NCBI RefSeq assembly: GCF_002269255.1
Contig: NZ_CP022823.1
Location: 1,178,001 to 1,242,000, forward strand
From: Klebsiella quasivariicola
Lineage (GTDB): Bacteria; Pseudomonadota; Gammaproteobacteria; Enterobacterales; Enterobacteriaceae
Direction of reading: 5' to 3'
DNA: 64,000 nt
Shown here: in pieces, positions 24,003-32,885 of the stretch
Numbering within the stretch: the stretch's first letter is position 1
Layout of the letters: each line of letters opens with the position of its first letter
The notes under the pieces: generated by a model
The model's input: only the letters and a program-made list of their open reading frames with translations
What the model was told of the DNA's origin: nothing
Databases searched by the model: none
Translations under genes and position numbers: made by a program

Positions 24003-24027
24003 GGTTGGTTATCCGGCCTTATGCCTG

Positions 24028-24050
24028 AAGGCGCCTGAGGGCGCCTTTGT
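24028..24050 (+). terminator. Terminator of the BON lipoprotein gene
   Basis: Perfect eight-base stem AAGGCGCC / GGCGCCTT with a TGAG loop and TTTGT tail, 25 bases after the stop. Confidence 0.85.
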
Positions 24051-24127
24051 CGTCTGCGCCGCTGGCCGCGACAACGGCGGGCTTTTGCGTTACAGTAACC
24101 ATTCCCAAACTGGTTGGTGAGAAGACG

Positions 24128-24694
24128 ATGTACGAAGGTTACGCAGGACTGATCTTTGATATGGATGGCACCATTCTCGATACCGAGCCGACCCATCGGC
24201 AGGCATGGAACGAGGTGTTGGGTCGCTACGGTATGCGTTTCGACGAACAGGCGATGGTCGCGCTCAATGGCTCACCAACCTGGCGAATTGCCCAGGCGAT
24301 TATTGAACTCAATCAGGCCGATCTCGATCCACATCGTCTGGCGCAGGAAAAAACCCAGGCCGTCAAAGCGATGCTGCTGGACAGCGTACGCCCCTTGCCG
24401 CTGATTGAGGTAGTTAAGGCCTGGCATGGCCGCCGACCGATGTCGGTGGGTACCGGCAGCGAGAGCGCCGTCGCCGAAGCGCTGCTGGCGCATCTGGGCC
24501 TACGTCATTACTTCTCCGCGGTGGTGGCGGCCGATCATGTGGCCAACCATAAACCCGCGCCAGATACCTTCCTGCTGTGCGCCGAGCGCATGGGCGTCGC
24601 GCCGGAAAAATGCGTGGTCTTCGAAGATGCCGACTTTGGTCTGCAGGCGGCGAAGCGCGCGGGAATGGACGCTGTTGACGTGCGTTTGCTGTGA
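24128..24694 (+). CDS. yqaB: YqaB, HAD-family fructose-1-phosphate phosphatase
   Basis: A 188-residue HAD phosphatase, equal in length to E. coli YqaB. Motif I is FDMDGTILDTEP near residues 10-21, motif II the SVGTGS stretch and motif III/IV HKPAPDTFL with VFEDADFGLQAA. Known activity of the family member is on fructose 1-phosphate and 6-phosphogluconate. The start at 24128 follows GGTGAGAAGACG. yqaA overlaps its stop by four bases. Cytoplasmic. Confidence 0.94.
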   Translation: MYEGYAGLIFDMDGTILDTEPTHRQAWNEVLGRYGMRFDEQAMVALNGSPTWRIAQAIIELNQADLDPHRLAQEKTQAVKAMLLDSVRPLPLIEVVKAWHGRRPMSVGTGSESAVAEALLAHLGLRHYFSAVVAADHVANHKPAPDTFLLCAERMGVAPEKCVVFEDADFGLQAAKRAGMDAVDVRLL

Positions 24695-25119
24695 GCGACG
24701 CCCTGTCACTTACCTCTCTGTTTGCCAGTAGCTTTTTAAGTGCCACGCTGCTTCCCGGCAATTCGGAGGTTGTGCTGGTGGCTATGCTACTGACAGGGGT
24801 TAGTCATCCGTGGTGGTTAGTATTAATAGCAACAATCGGCAATAGCCTTGGAGGGGTAACTAACGTTATTCTGGGGCGCTTGTTTCCGCTGCGCAAAACC
24901 TCGCGCTGGCAGGAGCGGGCGGCCGGCTGGCTTAAGCGCTACGGTGCGGTCACGCTCTTATTGAGCTGGGCGCCGGTTGTCGGCGATTTACTGTGTTTGC
25001 TGGCGGGATGGATGCGCATTTCCTGGGGACCGGTACTCTTTTTCTTATGCCTTGGTAAGGCGCTGCGCTATATCGCTATTGCGGCAGTGACGCTTCAGGG
25101 CATGACGTGGTGGCACTAA
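24691..25119 (+). CDS. yqaA: YqaA, DedA/SNARE-associated family inner-membrane protein
   Basis: A 142-residue membrane protein with four hydrophobic stretches and the family pattern FLSATLLPGNSEVVLVAML, GNSLGGVTNVILGR and LLSWAPVVGDLLCLLAGWMR. It starts with GTG overlapping the yqaB stop. The family includes DedA flippases; the function of YqaA itself is not established. Confidence 0.92.
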   Translation: MSDALSLTSLFASSFLSATLLPGNSEVVLVAMLLTGVSHPWWLVLIATIGNSLGGVTNVILGRLFPLRKTSRWQERAAGWLKRYGAVTLLLSWAPVVGDLLCLLAGWMRISWGPVLFFLCLGKALRYIAIAAVTLQGMTWWH

Positions 25120-25185
25120 TTGGACTGATAGTTCATCCATTACAATTATGCTTATTCAAACGATTTCGACAGGCGGGAGGTCAAA

Positions 25186-26742
25186 TTGATCCCGGACGTA
25201 TCACAGGCGCTGGCCTGGCTGGAAAAACATCCGCAGGCCCTGCAGGGTATTCAACGTGGTCTGGAGCGGGAGACGCTGCGCGTGAACGCAGACGGCACCC
25301 TCGCGACGACCGGTCACCCTCTGGCGTTAGGCTCAGCGCTGACGCATAAATGGATTACCACCGATTTTGCCGAAGCGTTACTCGAGTTCATTACGCCGGT
25401 AGATGGCGATATTGATCATATGCTGACCTTTATGCGCGATGTCCATCGCTATACGGCGCGTCAGCTGGGTGACGAGCGGATGTGGCCGCTGAGTATGCCA
25501 TGCTATATCGCTCCCGGTCAGGATATTGAGCTGGCGCAGTACGGCACCTCCAACGTAGGTCGTCTGAAAACGCTGTATCGTGAGGGGCTGAAGAACCGCT
25601 ATGGCGCCCTGATGCAGACTATCTCCGGCGTACATTATAACTTCTCGCTGCCGATGGCTTTCTGGCAGGCAAAATGTGGCGTGGAAGATGCCGAGAGCGG
25701 TAAAGAGGCTATTTCGGCGGGCTATTTCCGCTCAATTCGTAACTACTATCGCTTTGGCTGGGTGATCCCGTATCTGTTCGGTGCTTCGCCGGCGATTTGC
25801 TCTTCGTTCCTGCAAGGCAAACCGACGACGTTACCCTTTGAGGAGACGGGCAACGGCATGTACTACCTGCCGTATGCCACCTCGCTGCGCCTCAGCGACC
25901 TCGGTTATACCAATAAATCGCAAAGCAATCTCGGAATTACGTTTAACGATCTGCATGAGTATGTGGCAGGATTGAAGCGGGCGATTAAAACACCGTCGGA
26001 AGAGTACGCCAAAATCGGGCTGGAGAAAGACGGGAAATATCTGCAGATCAACAGCAATATCCTGCAGATTGAAAACGAACTCTATGCGCCAATCCGCCCG
26101 AAACGCGTGACCCGCCGGGGCGAAACCCCGTCCGATGCGCTGCTGCGCGGCGGTATCGAGTACATTGAAGTGCGTTCGCTGGATATTAATCCGTTCTCGC
26201 CGATCGGCGTTGACGCACAGCAGGTGCGTTTCCTCGATCTGTTTATGGTCTGGTGTGCCCTGGCCGATGCGCCGGAGATGAGCAGCGATGAGCTGCTGTG
26301 TACGCGCACCAACTGGAATCGGGTGATTCTGGAAGGGCGTAAGCCGGGCTTAACGCTGGGCATCGGTTGCGAAAGCGCGCAGTTCCCGCTGGCTCAGGTG
26401 GGGAAAGATCTGTTCCGCGATTTACGCCGCGTGGCGCAGACGCTGGACAGCATTCATGGCGGCGAGGCCTATCAACAGGTCTGCGACGAGCTGCTGGCCT
26501 GCTTTGACGATCCGGAATTGACCTTCTCAGCCCGCATTCTGCGTTCTATGATTGAAGAAGGGATTGGTGGCACGGGCCGTGCGTTGGCCGATTGCTATCG
26601 GACACAGCTGCGTGAAGAGCCGCTGGAGATCCTGAGCGAAGCCGATTTCATCGCCGAGCGCGATGCGTCGGTGGCGCGGCAGAAGAAAGTGGAAGCCGAA
26701 GACAGTGAGCCGTTTGAGGCGCTGCTGGCGCGACACGCGTAG
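25186..26742 (+). CDS. gshA: GshA, glutamate-cysteine ligase
   Basis: A 518-residue enzyme making gamma-glutamylcysteine, the first and limiting step of glutathione synthesis. It is a class I GCS, the same length as in E. coli, with conserved QRGLERETLRVNADGTLA, SGVHYNFSLP and IEYIEVRSLDINPFSPIG. As in E. coli the start is TTG (25186), preceded by GGGAGGTCAAA. The rare start may keep expression down. The MicA terminator on the opposite strand lies 20 bases after the stop and can act in both directions. Confidence 0.98.
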   Translation: MIPDVSQALAWLEKHPQALQGIQRGLERETLRVNADGTLATTGHPLALGSALTHKWITTDFAEALLEFITPVDGDIDHMLTFMRDVHRYTARQLGDERMWPLSMPCYIAPGQDIELAQYGTSNVGRLKTLYREGLKNRYGALMQTISGVHYNFSLPMAFWQAKCGVEDAESGKEAISAGYFRSIRNYYRFGWVIPYLFGASPAICSSFLQGKPTTLPFEETGNGMYYLPYATSLRLSDLGYTNKSQSNLGITFNDLHEYVAGLKRAIKTPSEEYAKIGLEKDGKYLQINSNILQIENELYAPIRPKRVTRRGETPSDALLRGGIEYIEVRSLDINPFSPIGVDAQQVRFLDLFMVWCALADAPEMSSDELLCTRTNWNRVILEGRKPGLTLGIGCESAQFPLAQVGKDLFRDLRRVAQTLDSIHGGEAYQQVCDELLACFDDPELTFSARILRSMIEEGIGGTGRALADCYRTQLREEPLEILSEADFIAERDASVARQKKVEAEDSEPFEALLARHA

Positions 26743-26761
26743 CGTATTGACGATACAAAAG

Positions 26762-26836
26762 AAAAAGGCCACATCACTGTGGCCAAACTTTCATCTCTGA
26801 TTCAGGGATGATGATGATAATAAATGCGCGTCTTTC
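26762..26836 (-). ncRNA. micA: MicA small regulatory RNA
   Basis: Between gshA and luxS, on the minus strand, lies a 75-nt unit starting GAAAGACGCGCATTTATTAT, with ATCATCATCATCCCTGAATC and a terminator stem GGCCACA / TGTGGCC followed by T5. Sequence, length and position match E. coli MicA, a sigma-E-dependent Hfq-binding RNA that represses ompA and other outer-membrane protein messages through its 5' end. It carries one extra ATC triplet relative to E. coli as I recall it. Confidence 0.92.
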
Positions 26837-26842
26837 ATATAC

Positions 26843-26870
26843 TGAGACTCGCGGTTGAACAAAGAGTTCA
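26843..26870 (-). promoter_or_regulatory. Sigma-E promoter of micA
   Basis: On the minus strand TGAACT (-35) and TCTCA (-10) are 17 bp apart, with the -10 ending six bases before the MicA 5' end. This resembles the sigma-E pattern GGAACTT / TCTGA. Confidence 0.65.
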
Positions 26871-26906
26871 TTTTATTTTAAAAAAATTCACTCGCGGAGG
26901 TGAAGA

Positions 26907-27422
26907 ATGCCGTTGTTAGATAGTTTCACAGTCGACCATACCCGAATGGAAGCCCCGGCGGTGCGTGTCGCGAAGAAAATGAACACGCCGCATGGCGATG
27001 AAATCACCGTTTTCGACCTGCGTTTCTGCGTGCCGAACCAGGAAGTGATGCCGGAGCGCGGGATCCACACCCTGGAACACCTGTTTGCCGGCTTTATGCG
27101 CGATCACCTGAACGGGAATGGCGTGGAAATTATCGACATTTCGCCGATGGGCTGCCGCACCGGGTTCTACATGAGCCTGATTGGTACGCCGGACGAGCAG
27201 CGCGTCGCTGACGCCTGGAAAGCGGCGATGGCCGACGTGCTGAAGGTGAAAGATCAGAACCAGATCCCGGAGCTGAACGTCTACCAGTGCGGCACTTACA
27301 CCATGCACTCGCTGGAAGAGGCCCAGGACATCGCTCGTCATATCATTGAGCGTGATGTGCGCATCAACAGCAACGACGAACTGGCGTTGCCGAAAGAAAA
27401 ACTGCAGGAACTGCACATCTAG
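26907..27422 (+). CDS. luxS: LuxS, S-ribosylhomocysteine lyase
   Basis: A 171-residue metalloenzyme that splits S-ribosylhomocysteine into homocysteine and DPD, the precursor of autoinducer 2. The zinc ligands are in HTLEHLFAGFMRDHLNG (HxxEH), with the third ligand Cys in YQCGTYTMHS; MGCRTGFYMS contains the catalytic Cys. A GGAGG ribosome site precedes the ATG. It keeps its usual place after gshA and micA. Cytoplasmic. Confidence 0.99.
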   Translation: MPLLDSFTVDHTRMEAPAVRVAKKMNTPHGDEITVFDLRFCVPNQEVMPERGIHTLEHLFAGFMRDHLNGNGVEIIDISPMGCRTGFYMSLIGTPDEQRVADAWKAAMADVLKVKDQNQIPELNVYQCGTYTMHSLEEAQDIARHIIERDVRINSNDELALPKEKLQELHI

Positions 27423-27474
27423 TGCTTCCGCTATGGCCCGACGCTTGTCGCCGGGCCGCTCTCCTGACGCCGTA

Positions 27475-28242
27475 ATGACGACGACCCTTTCCTTTTCCTT
27501 TCAGCACCGCCCGCTGGTGCCCTTTGCCCATGATTATGCGCACGGTGACCGGGAAGACTGGCATCAGCATGATTGCGCCCAGCTGCTGCATATTTTAAGC
27601 GGCGTGGTGCGGGTCGCGACGCCGGCAGGTTACTGGGTGGTACCACCCGGGCGTGGCGTCTGGCTACCGGCGGGAACGCCGCACGCGCTGCGTATGACTG
27701 GCAACGTGGCGGCGCGCACGCTGTTTATCGATCCGCTGGCACGCGCCGATCTTCCGGCGGGCTGCCAGATCGTACAGATCACGCCGCTGCTGCGGGAACT
27801 GATCGTCTCATCCCTGGAACTGGCCGAGCGCTATGCCCCCGCCAGCCGCGACGAACGAATTTATGAGCTGATCCTTGATGAGATCCGCGGGATGGCGATC
27901 CTGCCGTTTGGCCTGCCGGAGCCGCAAAGCGACACGCTGCGTCGGCTATGTCAGCAGGTGCGCGAGGCGCCGGGCGAGGCCTGGAGCAGCGGCCAGGCGG
28001 CAAAGGCGTGCAACATGAGCGAGCGAACCCTGAACCGCCATTTTCAGCAGCAGACCAGCCTGACGTGGAGCGAGTGGGTGCGTCGGGCGAAGCTAATGGA
28101 AGCGCTGATTCGCCTGGCGCAGGGCCACTCTGTGCTGCGGGTGGCGCTGGAGCTGGGCTACGGCAGCCACAGTGCCTTCAGCGCCATGTTCCGCCGGGTG
28201 ATGGGCGTCGCTCCCAGCGACTATTTTCGTCCCCCGGGCTGA
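27475..28242 (+). CDS. AraC-family regulator with cupin sensor domain
   Basis: A 255-residue regulator. An N-terminal cupin (about 15-95: WHQHDCAQLLHILSGVVRV, VVPPGRGVWLPAGTPHAL) is followed by a C-terminal AraC double helix-turn-helix (about 155-250: SGQAAKACNMSERTLNRHF, then VALELGYGSHSAFSAMFRR). Effector unknown. The ATG at 27475 is used; the frame opens as far as 27346, but that stretch overlaps luxS and shows no family resemblance. Its 3' end overlaps the convergent LeuA-like gene by 22 bp. It may regulate that gene. Confidence 0.85.
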   Translation: MTTTLSFSFQHRPLVPFAHDYAHGDREDWHQHDCAQLLHILSGVVRVATPAGYWVVPPGRGVWLPAGTPHALRMTGNVAARTLFIDPLARADLPAGCQIVQITPLLRELIVSSLELAERYAPASRDERIYELILDEIRGMAILPFGLPEPQSDTLRRLCQQVREAPGEAWSSGQAAKACNMSERTLNRHFQQQTSLTWSEWVRRAKLMEALIRLAQGHSVLRVALELGYGSHSAFSAMFRRVMGVAPSDYFRPPG

Positions 28243-29897
28243 TCGGCGGCGCTGAGCGCATTGCATAATGCCTGCAGCGAGGCGCGCGCCACGTCATTAT
28301 CGATACCCACCCCCCAACAGCTTTCACCTTGCGGAAAAACGCAGCGAATATAGGCGACCGATCGACTGTCGCTGCGCGCGCCAAGGGTATGCTCATGATA
28401 GTCCTTGATCATAAACGGCTGTCTGAGCAGCGCGCTGAGACCGCTGGCGGCGGCAGAGAGCAGGCCGTTGCCCTGGCCCTGCAGGCGTCGGGTTTCGCCA
28501 TGGTGTCGCAGCGTTGCCTGCAGCGAAAGCTGGCCATCCGGTTGGCTGGCGCTCTGATAATCGAGCAGCGTCAGCGCAGGCTGCGCCAGCAGGCCGTAGC
28601 GCATGCGAAACAGCTGCCACAGCGCATGGTGGGTCATCTCTTTGCCGTCACTATCGGTGGCCTGCTGAACGTGCTGGCTGAAGTCCTGCTGCAGCCCGCG
28701 GGGCAGCTTCAGACCATGATTTTGTTCGATAAGCCAGGCGCTGCCGCTTTTCCCCGACTGACTGTTAACGCGGATCACCGCCTCATAGCTACAGCCAATA
28801 TCCTGTGGGTCAACGGGCAGGTAGGGCATCCGCCATGGATCGCCAGGCTGACGGGCATCAAACCCTTTTTTGATCGCATCCTGATGGGAGCCGGAGAAGG
28901 CGGTGTAAGCCAGACTTCCCGCCCACGGATGGCGCGGATGAACCGGGATCTGATTGCAGTTTTCCACCACCTCCACCACCCGGTTCATCTGCTCGAAGCG
29001 AAGCTGGGGGTCGACGCCCTGGCTGTAGAGATTCATGGCCAGCGTCACCAGGCAGACGTTGCCGGTGCGTTCGCCATTGCCAAACAGACAGCCTTCCACC
29101 CGATCGGCGCCAGCCATGACAGCCAGCTCGGCGCTGGCAACGCCGGTGCCGCGGTCGTTATGTGGGTGCACGCTGATGCAAACCTCGCCACGGCGGGAGA
29201 AGTGGCGGCAAAAATACTCGATTTGATCGGCATACACGTTGGGGGTGTTGACTTCCACCGTCGCCGGCAGATTGACGATCATCGGCCGTCCAGCGCAGGG
29301 CTGCCAGACATCCGCCACCGCCTCGCAAATCTCAAGCGCAAACTCGGGTTCGGTGAAGCAGAAGGTCTCTGGTGAATATTCGTATTGCCAGCGGGTCTCC
29401 GGCTGCTGTTCACACTGCTGGCGGATAAGCCGGGTGGCGCGGGTCGCGAGGGCGATCACCTCGGCTTTATCCATGCCGAAGACCAGCTCGCGAAACAGCG
29501 GCGCGGTGGCATTGTAGAGGTGGACGGTGGCCCGACGGGCACCGCGCAGTGCCTCAAAGGTGCGCAGGATCAGCGGATCCCGCGCCTGGGTCAGCACCTG
29601 GATGGTGACATCTTCCGGGATGCGCTGCTCGTCGATCAGCTGGCGGACGAAGTTGAAATCGGTTTGCGAAGCGGAAGGGAAGGCGACCTCAATCTCTTTA
29701 AAGCCGCACTCCAGCAGCAGATCCCAGAATTGCAGTTTGCGGGCGCTGTCCATGGGTTCGGCCAATGCCTGATTGCCGTCGCGCAGGTCGGTCGACAGCC
29801 AGCGCGGGGCGTGGCTGATTTGCCGATCGGGCCAGCGGCGGTCGGGCAGGGCAATCGGCGGATAGGGGCGGTATTTTTCAGCAGGATGGCTCAGCAT
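28221..29897 (-). CDS. 2-isopropylmalate synthase, long (LeuA type 2) form
   Basis: A 558-residue DRE-TIM metallolyase condensing acetyl-CoA with 2-ketoisovalerate, or a related 2-oxo acid. The catalytic segment STDLRDGNQALAEPM, the metal-binding SVHPHNDRGTG and the C-terminal LeuA allosteric dimer domain (HTLGARSDSRSVAYIRCVF) are present. The N-terminal PAEKYRPYPPIALPDRRWP is that of the form known from actinobacteria and pseudomonads, not of the roughly 520-residue leuABCD-operon enzyme of enterobacteria. It is probably a second isozyme. No leuBCD genes are nearby. Confidence 0.85.
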   Translation of the reverse strand: MLSHPAEKYRPYPPIALPDRRWPDRQISHAPRWLSTDLRDGNQALAEPMDSARKLQFWDLLLECGFKEIEVAFPSASQTDFNFVRQLIDEQRIPEDVTIQVLTQARDPLILRTFEALRGARRATVHLYNATAPLFRELVFGMDKAEVIALATRATRLIRQQCEQQPETRWQYEYSPETFCFTEPEFALEICEAVADVWQPCAGRPMIVNLPATVEVNTPNVYADQIEYFCRHFSRRGEVCISVHPHNDRGTGVASAELAVMAGADRVEGCLFGNGERTGNVCLVTLAMNLYSQGVDPQLRFEQMNRVVEVVENCNQIPVHPRHPWAGSLAYTAFSGSHQDAIKKGFDARQPGDPWRMPYLPVDPQDIGCSYEAVIRVNSQSGKSGSAWLIEQNHGLKLPRGLQQDFSQHVQQATDSDGKEMTHHALWQLFRMRYGLLAQPALTLLDYQSASQPDGQLSLQATLRHHGETRRLQGQGNGLLSAAASGLSALLRQPFMIKDYHEHTLGARSDSRSVAYIRCVFPQGESCWGVGIDNDVARASLQALCNALSAADQPGGRK

Positions 29898-29999
29898 AGT
29901 GTTCTCCTTATTGGTCAGCCTTTATCCTGCCCGAGCGCAGGGTGACGGGCTTTCGCAAACGAGACAGAAACTAGCGAGAACTGGACAACCTGACGCCGT

Positions 30000-30022
30000 A
30001 AAAAAGGGACCCGCAGGTCCCT
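30000..30022 (-). terminator. emrB terminator
   Basis: Stem AGGGACC / GGTCCCT with a CGCA loop, read leftward into a T6 run (A30000-30005 on the plus strand), 12 bases after the emrB stop. Confidence 0.85.
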
Positions 30023-30033
30023 TTATGTGAGGC

Positions 30034-31581
30034 TTAGTGCGCGCCGCCGCCGCCGCCGCCGGCGCTGAACGGTGGTCTGGCGAACCACACCAGTCCCAAC
30101 AGCAGGATGAAAATGGCCGCAGAAATCCAGAAGATTTCGTTGGCGGAGATAATCAGCCCCTGGTTGGTTATCTGCTGTGCTATCCAGCCGGACGCCTGCT
30201 GCTGCGTCATTCCCATGCCCTGCAGCTGATCGTAGAGCTGTTGCGCGTTCGGGTTGTAGGGAGTGACCGATTCGGTAAGCTGCGCATGGTGCAGCGCCTC
30301 ACGGTTGGTCCACAGGGTGGTGGTGATTGAGGTCCCGATAGAGCCGGCGAGAGTACGGGTGAAGTTCGACAAGCTCGACGCCGCCGCCAGCCGCTCCGGC
30401 GGCAGGCCGGAAAGGGTGATAGTGGTCAACGGCATGAAGAAGCAGGCCACCGCGAAGCCCTGGATAAACTGTGGCCACGCCGAGGCGCCAAAGTCCATCC
30501 CCGGTTCGAAGGTCCAGGCGCGCCAGTAGAAGCAGACGGCGTACATGATAAAGCTGAAGGTGACCAGCCGCCGCATGTCGAGCTTATGCGCGAAGCGGCC
30601 AATAATGGGCGACAGAATGACCGGGATCACCCCCACAGGCGCCGAAGCCAGACCGGCCCAGGTTGCGGTGTAGCCGTATACCTCCTGCAACAGCTGCGGC
30701 AGCAGCACGATGGCGCCGAAGTAGAGCATATAGGCCAGACTGATACAGAGGCAGCCGATGGTGAAGTTGCGCGACTTAAATAGCGACAGATCGACAATCG
30801 GGTTATCGTCGGTCAGCTCCCAGACGATCAGGAAGCTTATCGCCACCACCGCCACGATGGTCAGAATGATAATCTCATTGGAGGAGAACCAGTCGAGCTC
30901 TTTGCCGCGGTCGAGCATCACCTGCAGGCTACCGATACCGATGATCAGCAGCGCCAGACCGACGCCGTCGATCCGCCGCTGTTCGGTTTTAGTTTCCCGG
31001 TTGCGCAGGGTTTGCATGGTCATCAGCACCACCGCCACGCCAATGGGCACGTTGATAAAGAAGATCCATCCCCAGTGGTAGTTATCGCTGATATAGCCGC
31101 CGAGGATCGGGCCGCAGATGGGGGCGACGATCACCGTCATCGACCACAGCGCCAGGGCGATAGAGCGCTTCGCCGGCGGGTAGTTGCTGAGCAGCAGACT
31201 TTGCGACAGCGGGATCAGCGGCCCGGCGACAATCCCCTGAATGACACGGAAGAAAATCAGCATCGACAGGCTGTTGGAGACGCCGCAGGCCCAGGAGGCA
31301 ATGGCGAAGGCGGTGGTTGACCACAGGAACAGCTTCACCTCGCCCACGCGCTTGGCCAGCCAGCCGGTGATGGGGATGGAAATGGCGTTGGCGACCCCGA
31401 ACGAGGTGATGACCCAGGTCCCCTGGCTCAACGAGGAGCCAAGGTTACCAGCAATGGTTGGGATCGCCACGTTGGCGATAGTGGAATCCAGCACCTGCAT
31501 GAACGTCGCGAGCGACAGCGCAATGGTCATAATGACCAGCTGCGCGCCTTCCAGCGGTTTTTGCTGTTGCATTACACTCAC
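30034..31581 (-). CDS. emrB: EmrB, multidrug efflux MFS transporter
   Basis: A 515-residue DHA2-family drug/proton antiporter with 14 membrane segments. Motif LDSTIANVAIPTIAGNLG near residue 31 and motif GWLAKRVGEVKLFLWST are typical of QacA/EmrB proteins. It works with EmrA and TolC to expel hydrophobic uncouplers and some antibiotics across both membranes. It starts six bases after emrA. The C terminus is a glycine run, RPPFSAGGGGGGAH, as in E. coli EmrB. Confidence 0.97.
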   Translation of the reverse strand: MSVMQQQKPLEGAQLVIMTIALSLATFMQVLDSTIANVAIPTIAGNLGSSLSQGTWVITSFGVANAISIPITGWLAKRVGEVKLFLWSTTAFAIASWACGVSNSLSMLIFFRVIQGIVAGPLIPLSQSLLLSNYPPAKRSIALALWSMTVIVAPICGPILGGYISDNYHWGWIFFINVPIGVAVVLMTMQTLRNRETKTEQRRIDGVGLALLIIGIGSLQVMLDRGKELDWFSSNEIIILTIVAVVAISFLIVWELTDDNPIVDLSLFKSRNFTIGCLCISLAYMLYFGAIVLLPQLLQEVYGYTATWAGLASAPVGVIPVILSPIIGRFAHKLDMRRLVTFSFIMYAVCFYWRAWTFEPGMDFGASAWPQFIQGFAVACFFMPLTTITLSGLPPERLAAASSLSNFTRTLAGSIGTSITTTLWTNREALHHAQLTESVTPYNPNAQQLYDQLQGMGMTQQQASGWIAQQITNQGLIISANEIFWISAAIFILLLGLVWFARPPFSAGGGGGGAH

Positions 31582-31587
31582 CCCGAA

Positions 31588-32760
31588 TTATCCGGCGTTG
31601 GCCCGAATGATGTCGTCTATCAGTTTATTAACCGGATCGAGAGCGATTTCACGGGCATTACTCTCGTAAACCGGGGAGCTCCGTACCTGGCTGGCCAGCA
31701 TTTCACCATCGCGGTTGGTGGTATTGACCTCCACCAGCGTTGAGAGACCGATGCGCAGCGGGTGTTCCGCCAGCTGTTTTTCATCCAGCTCGATACGGAC
31801 TGGCAGACGCTGTACCACTTTGATCCAGTTGCCGGTGGCGTTCTGCGCCGGCAGCAGGGAGAAGGCGCTGCCGGTGCCCATATCCAGACCAACCACTTTG
31901 CCGGTGTATTTCACGTCATCACCATAGATGTCGCTGATCACGGTGGCCGGCTGGCCGATACGCATGTGCGCCAGCTGTGTCTCTTTAAAGTTGGCGTCGA
32001 TCCACAGGTTGGTTGCCGGGACCACCGCCATCAGCGGCGTGGTGGTGCCGATCTGCGCGCCAGGCTGTACTGAGCGACGGGAAACGTAGCCGCTAATCGG
32101 GCTGACGATTTGCGTACGCTGCAGAGCCAGCCAGGCGTTACGCACTTCGGTAGCCGCCTGGAGCACCGCCGGTTGTTGTTCCAGTTTAGTACCCAGCACG
32201 ATCGCCTGGTTGGCGTTGTACTGCTGGATTGCCACGTCGAGCTCGGCCTGCGCGCTGGCGACGGTGTCGCGGGCGTGCTGCAGCTCTTCGCGGCCGATGA
32301 GGTTCGCGGCACCCAGCGGGATACGGCGATTCAGGTCCGCCTGCGCCTGGGCGAGGGCGGTTTTTTTGACGTCGATATTCGCCTGCAGTTGCTTGCTGTT
32401 GATCATCTGCTGGCGGGTCTGACGGACGCTGGCGGCCAGCTGAGTCTTGGCCTTTTCAAACGCCTGCTGGGCATCGGTCTGATCGAGGGTGACCAGCGGA
32501 TCGCCTTTCTGCACGTAGTCCGTGTTGTCGGCCCAGACTTTGGTCACGCTGCCCGAGACCTGGGCCATAATTTGTACCTGGTTCCCTGCTACGTAGGCAT
32601 CATCGGTCTCTTCGTAGTGACGCAGTACCAGAAACCAGTAAATCCCATATGCCACGGCAATAATAATAAAGAGCAATGTCAGCAACAGAAGGGCGCCTTT
32701 ACGCTTCCCTTTTTTGCTGCCTGGTTGCTGCGGGGTTTGGCTCTCCGCATTTGCGCTCAT
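31588..32760 (-). CDS. emrA: EmrA, periplasmic adaptor of the EmrAB efflux pump
   Basis: A 390-residue HlyD-family membrane fusion protein: basic cytoplasmic N terminus (KKGKRKGALL), one membrane helix at about 25-47, then lipoyl, alpha-hairpin and beta-barrel regions. HYEETDDAYVAGNQVQIMAQ marks the start of the lipoyl half-motif. The ATG at 32760 gives MSANAESQTPQQ, the E. coli start; an ATG five codons upstream is less likely. It links EmrB to TolC. Control by EmrR, encoded just upstream. Confidence 0.97.
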   Translation of the reverse strand: MSANAESQTPQQPGSKKGKRKGALLLLTLLFIIIAVAYGIYWFLVLRHYEETDDAYVAGNQVQIMAQVSGSVTKVWADNTDYVQKGDPLVTLDQTDAQQAFEKAKTQLAASVRQTRQQMINSKQLQANIDVKKTALAQAQADLNRRIPLGAANLIGREELQHARDTVASAQAELDVAIQQYNANQAIVLGTKLEQQPAVLQAATEVRNAWLALQRTQIVSPISGYVSRRSVQPGAQIGTTTPLMAVVPATNLWIDANFKETQLAHMRIGQPATVISDIYGDDVKYTGKVVGLDMGTGSAFSLLPAQNATGNWIKVVQRLPVRIELDEKQLAEHPLRIGLSTLVEVNTTNRDGEMLASQVRSSPVYESNAREIALDPVNKLIDDIIRANAG

Positions 32761-32885
32761 GTTATTCTCCACCATCTTATTATTTCACATCGGCTGAGCC
32801 GACCTGTTTATCAGAAAGGCCAGCAGAGATCTGCTGGCCTGGCTGTTTTCCTTGCAACGTAAAAATGGGCTGAGCGACGCCGCCC

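Noticed and set aside
30040..30062. Run of GCC triplets at the end of emrB as a possible phase-variable repeat
   Set aside because: The glycine run is also present at the end of E. coli EmrB as I recall it, so it looks like a conserved C terminus.
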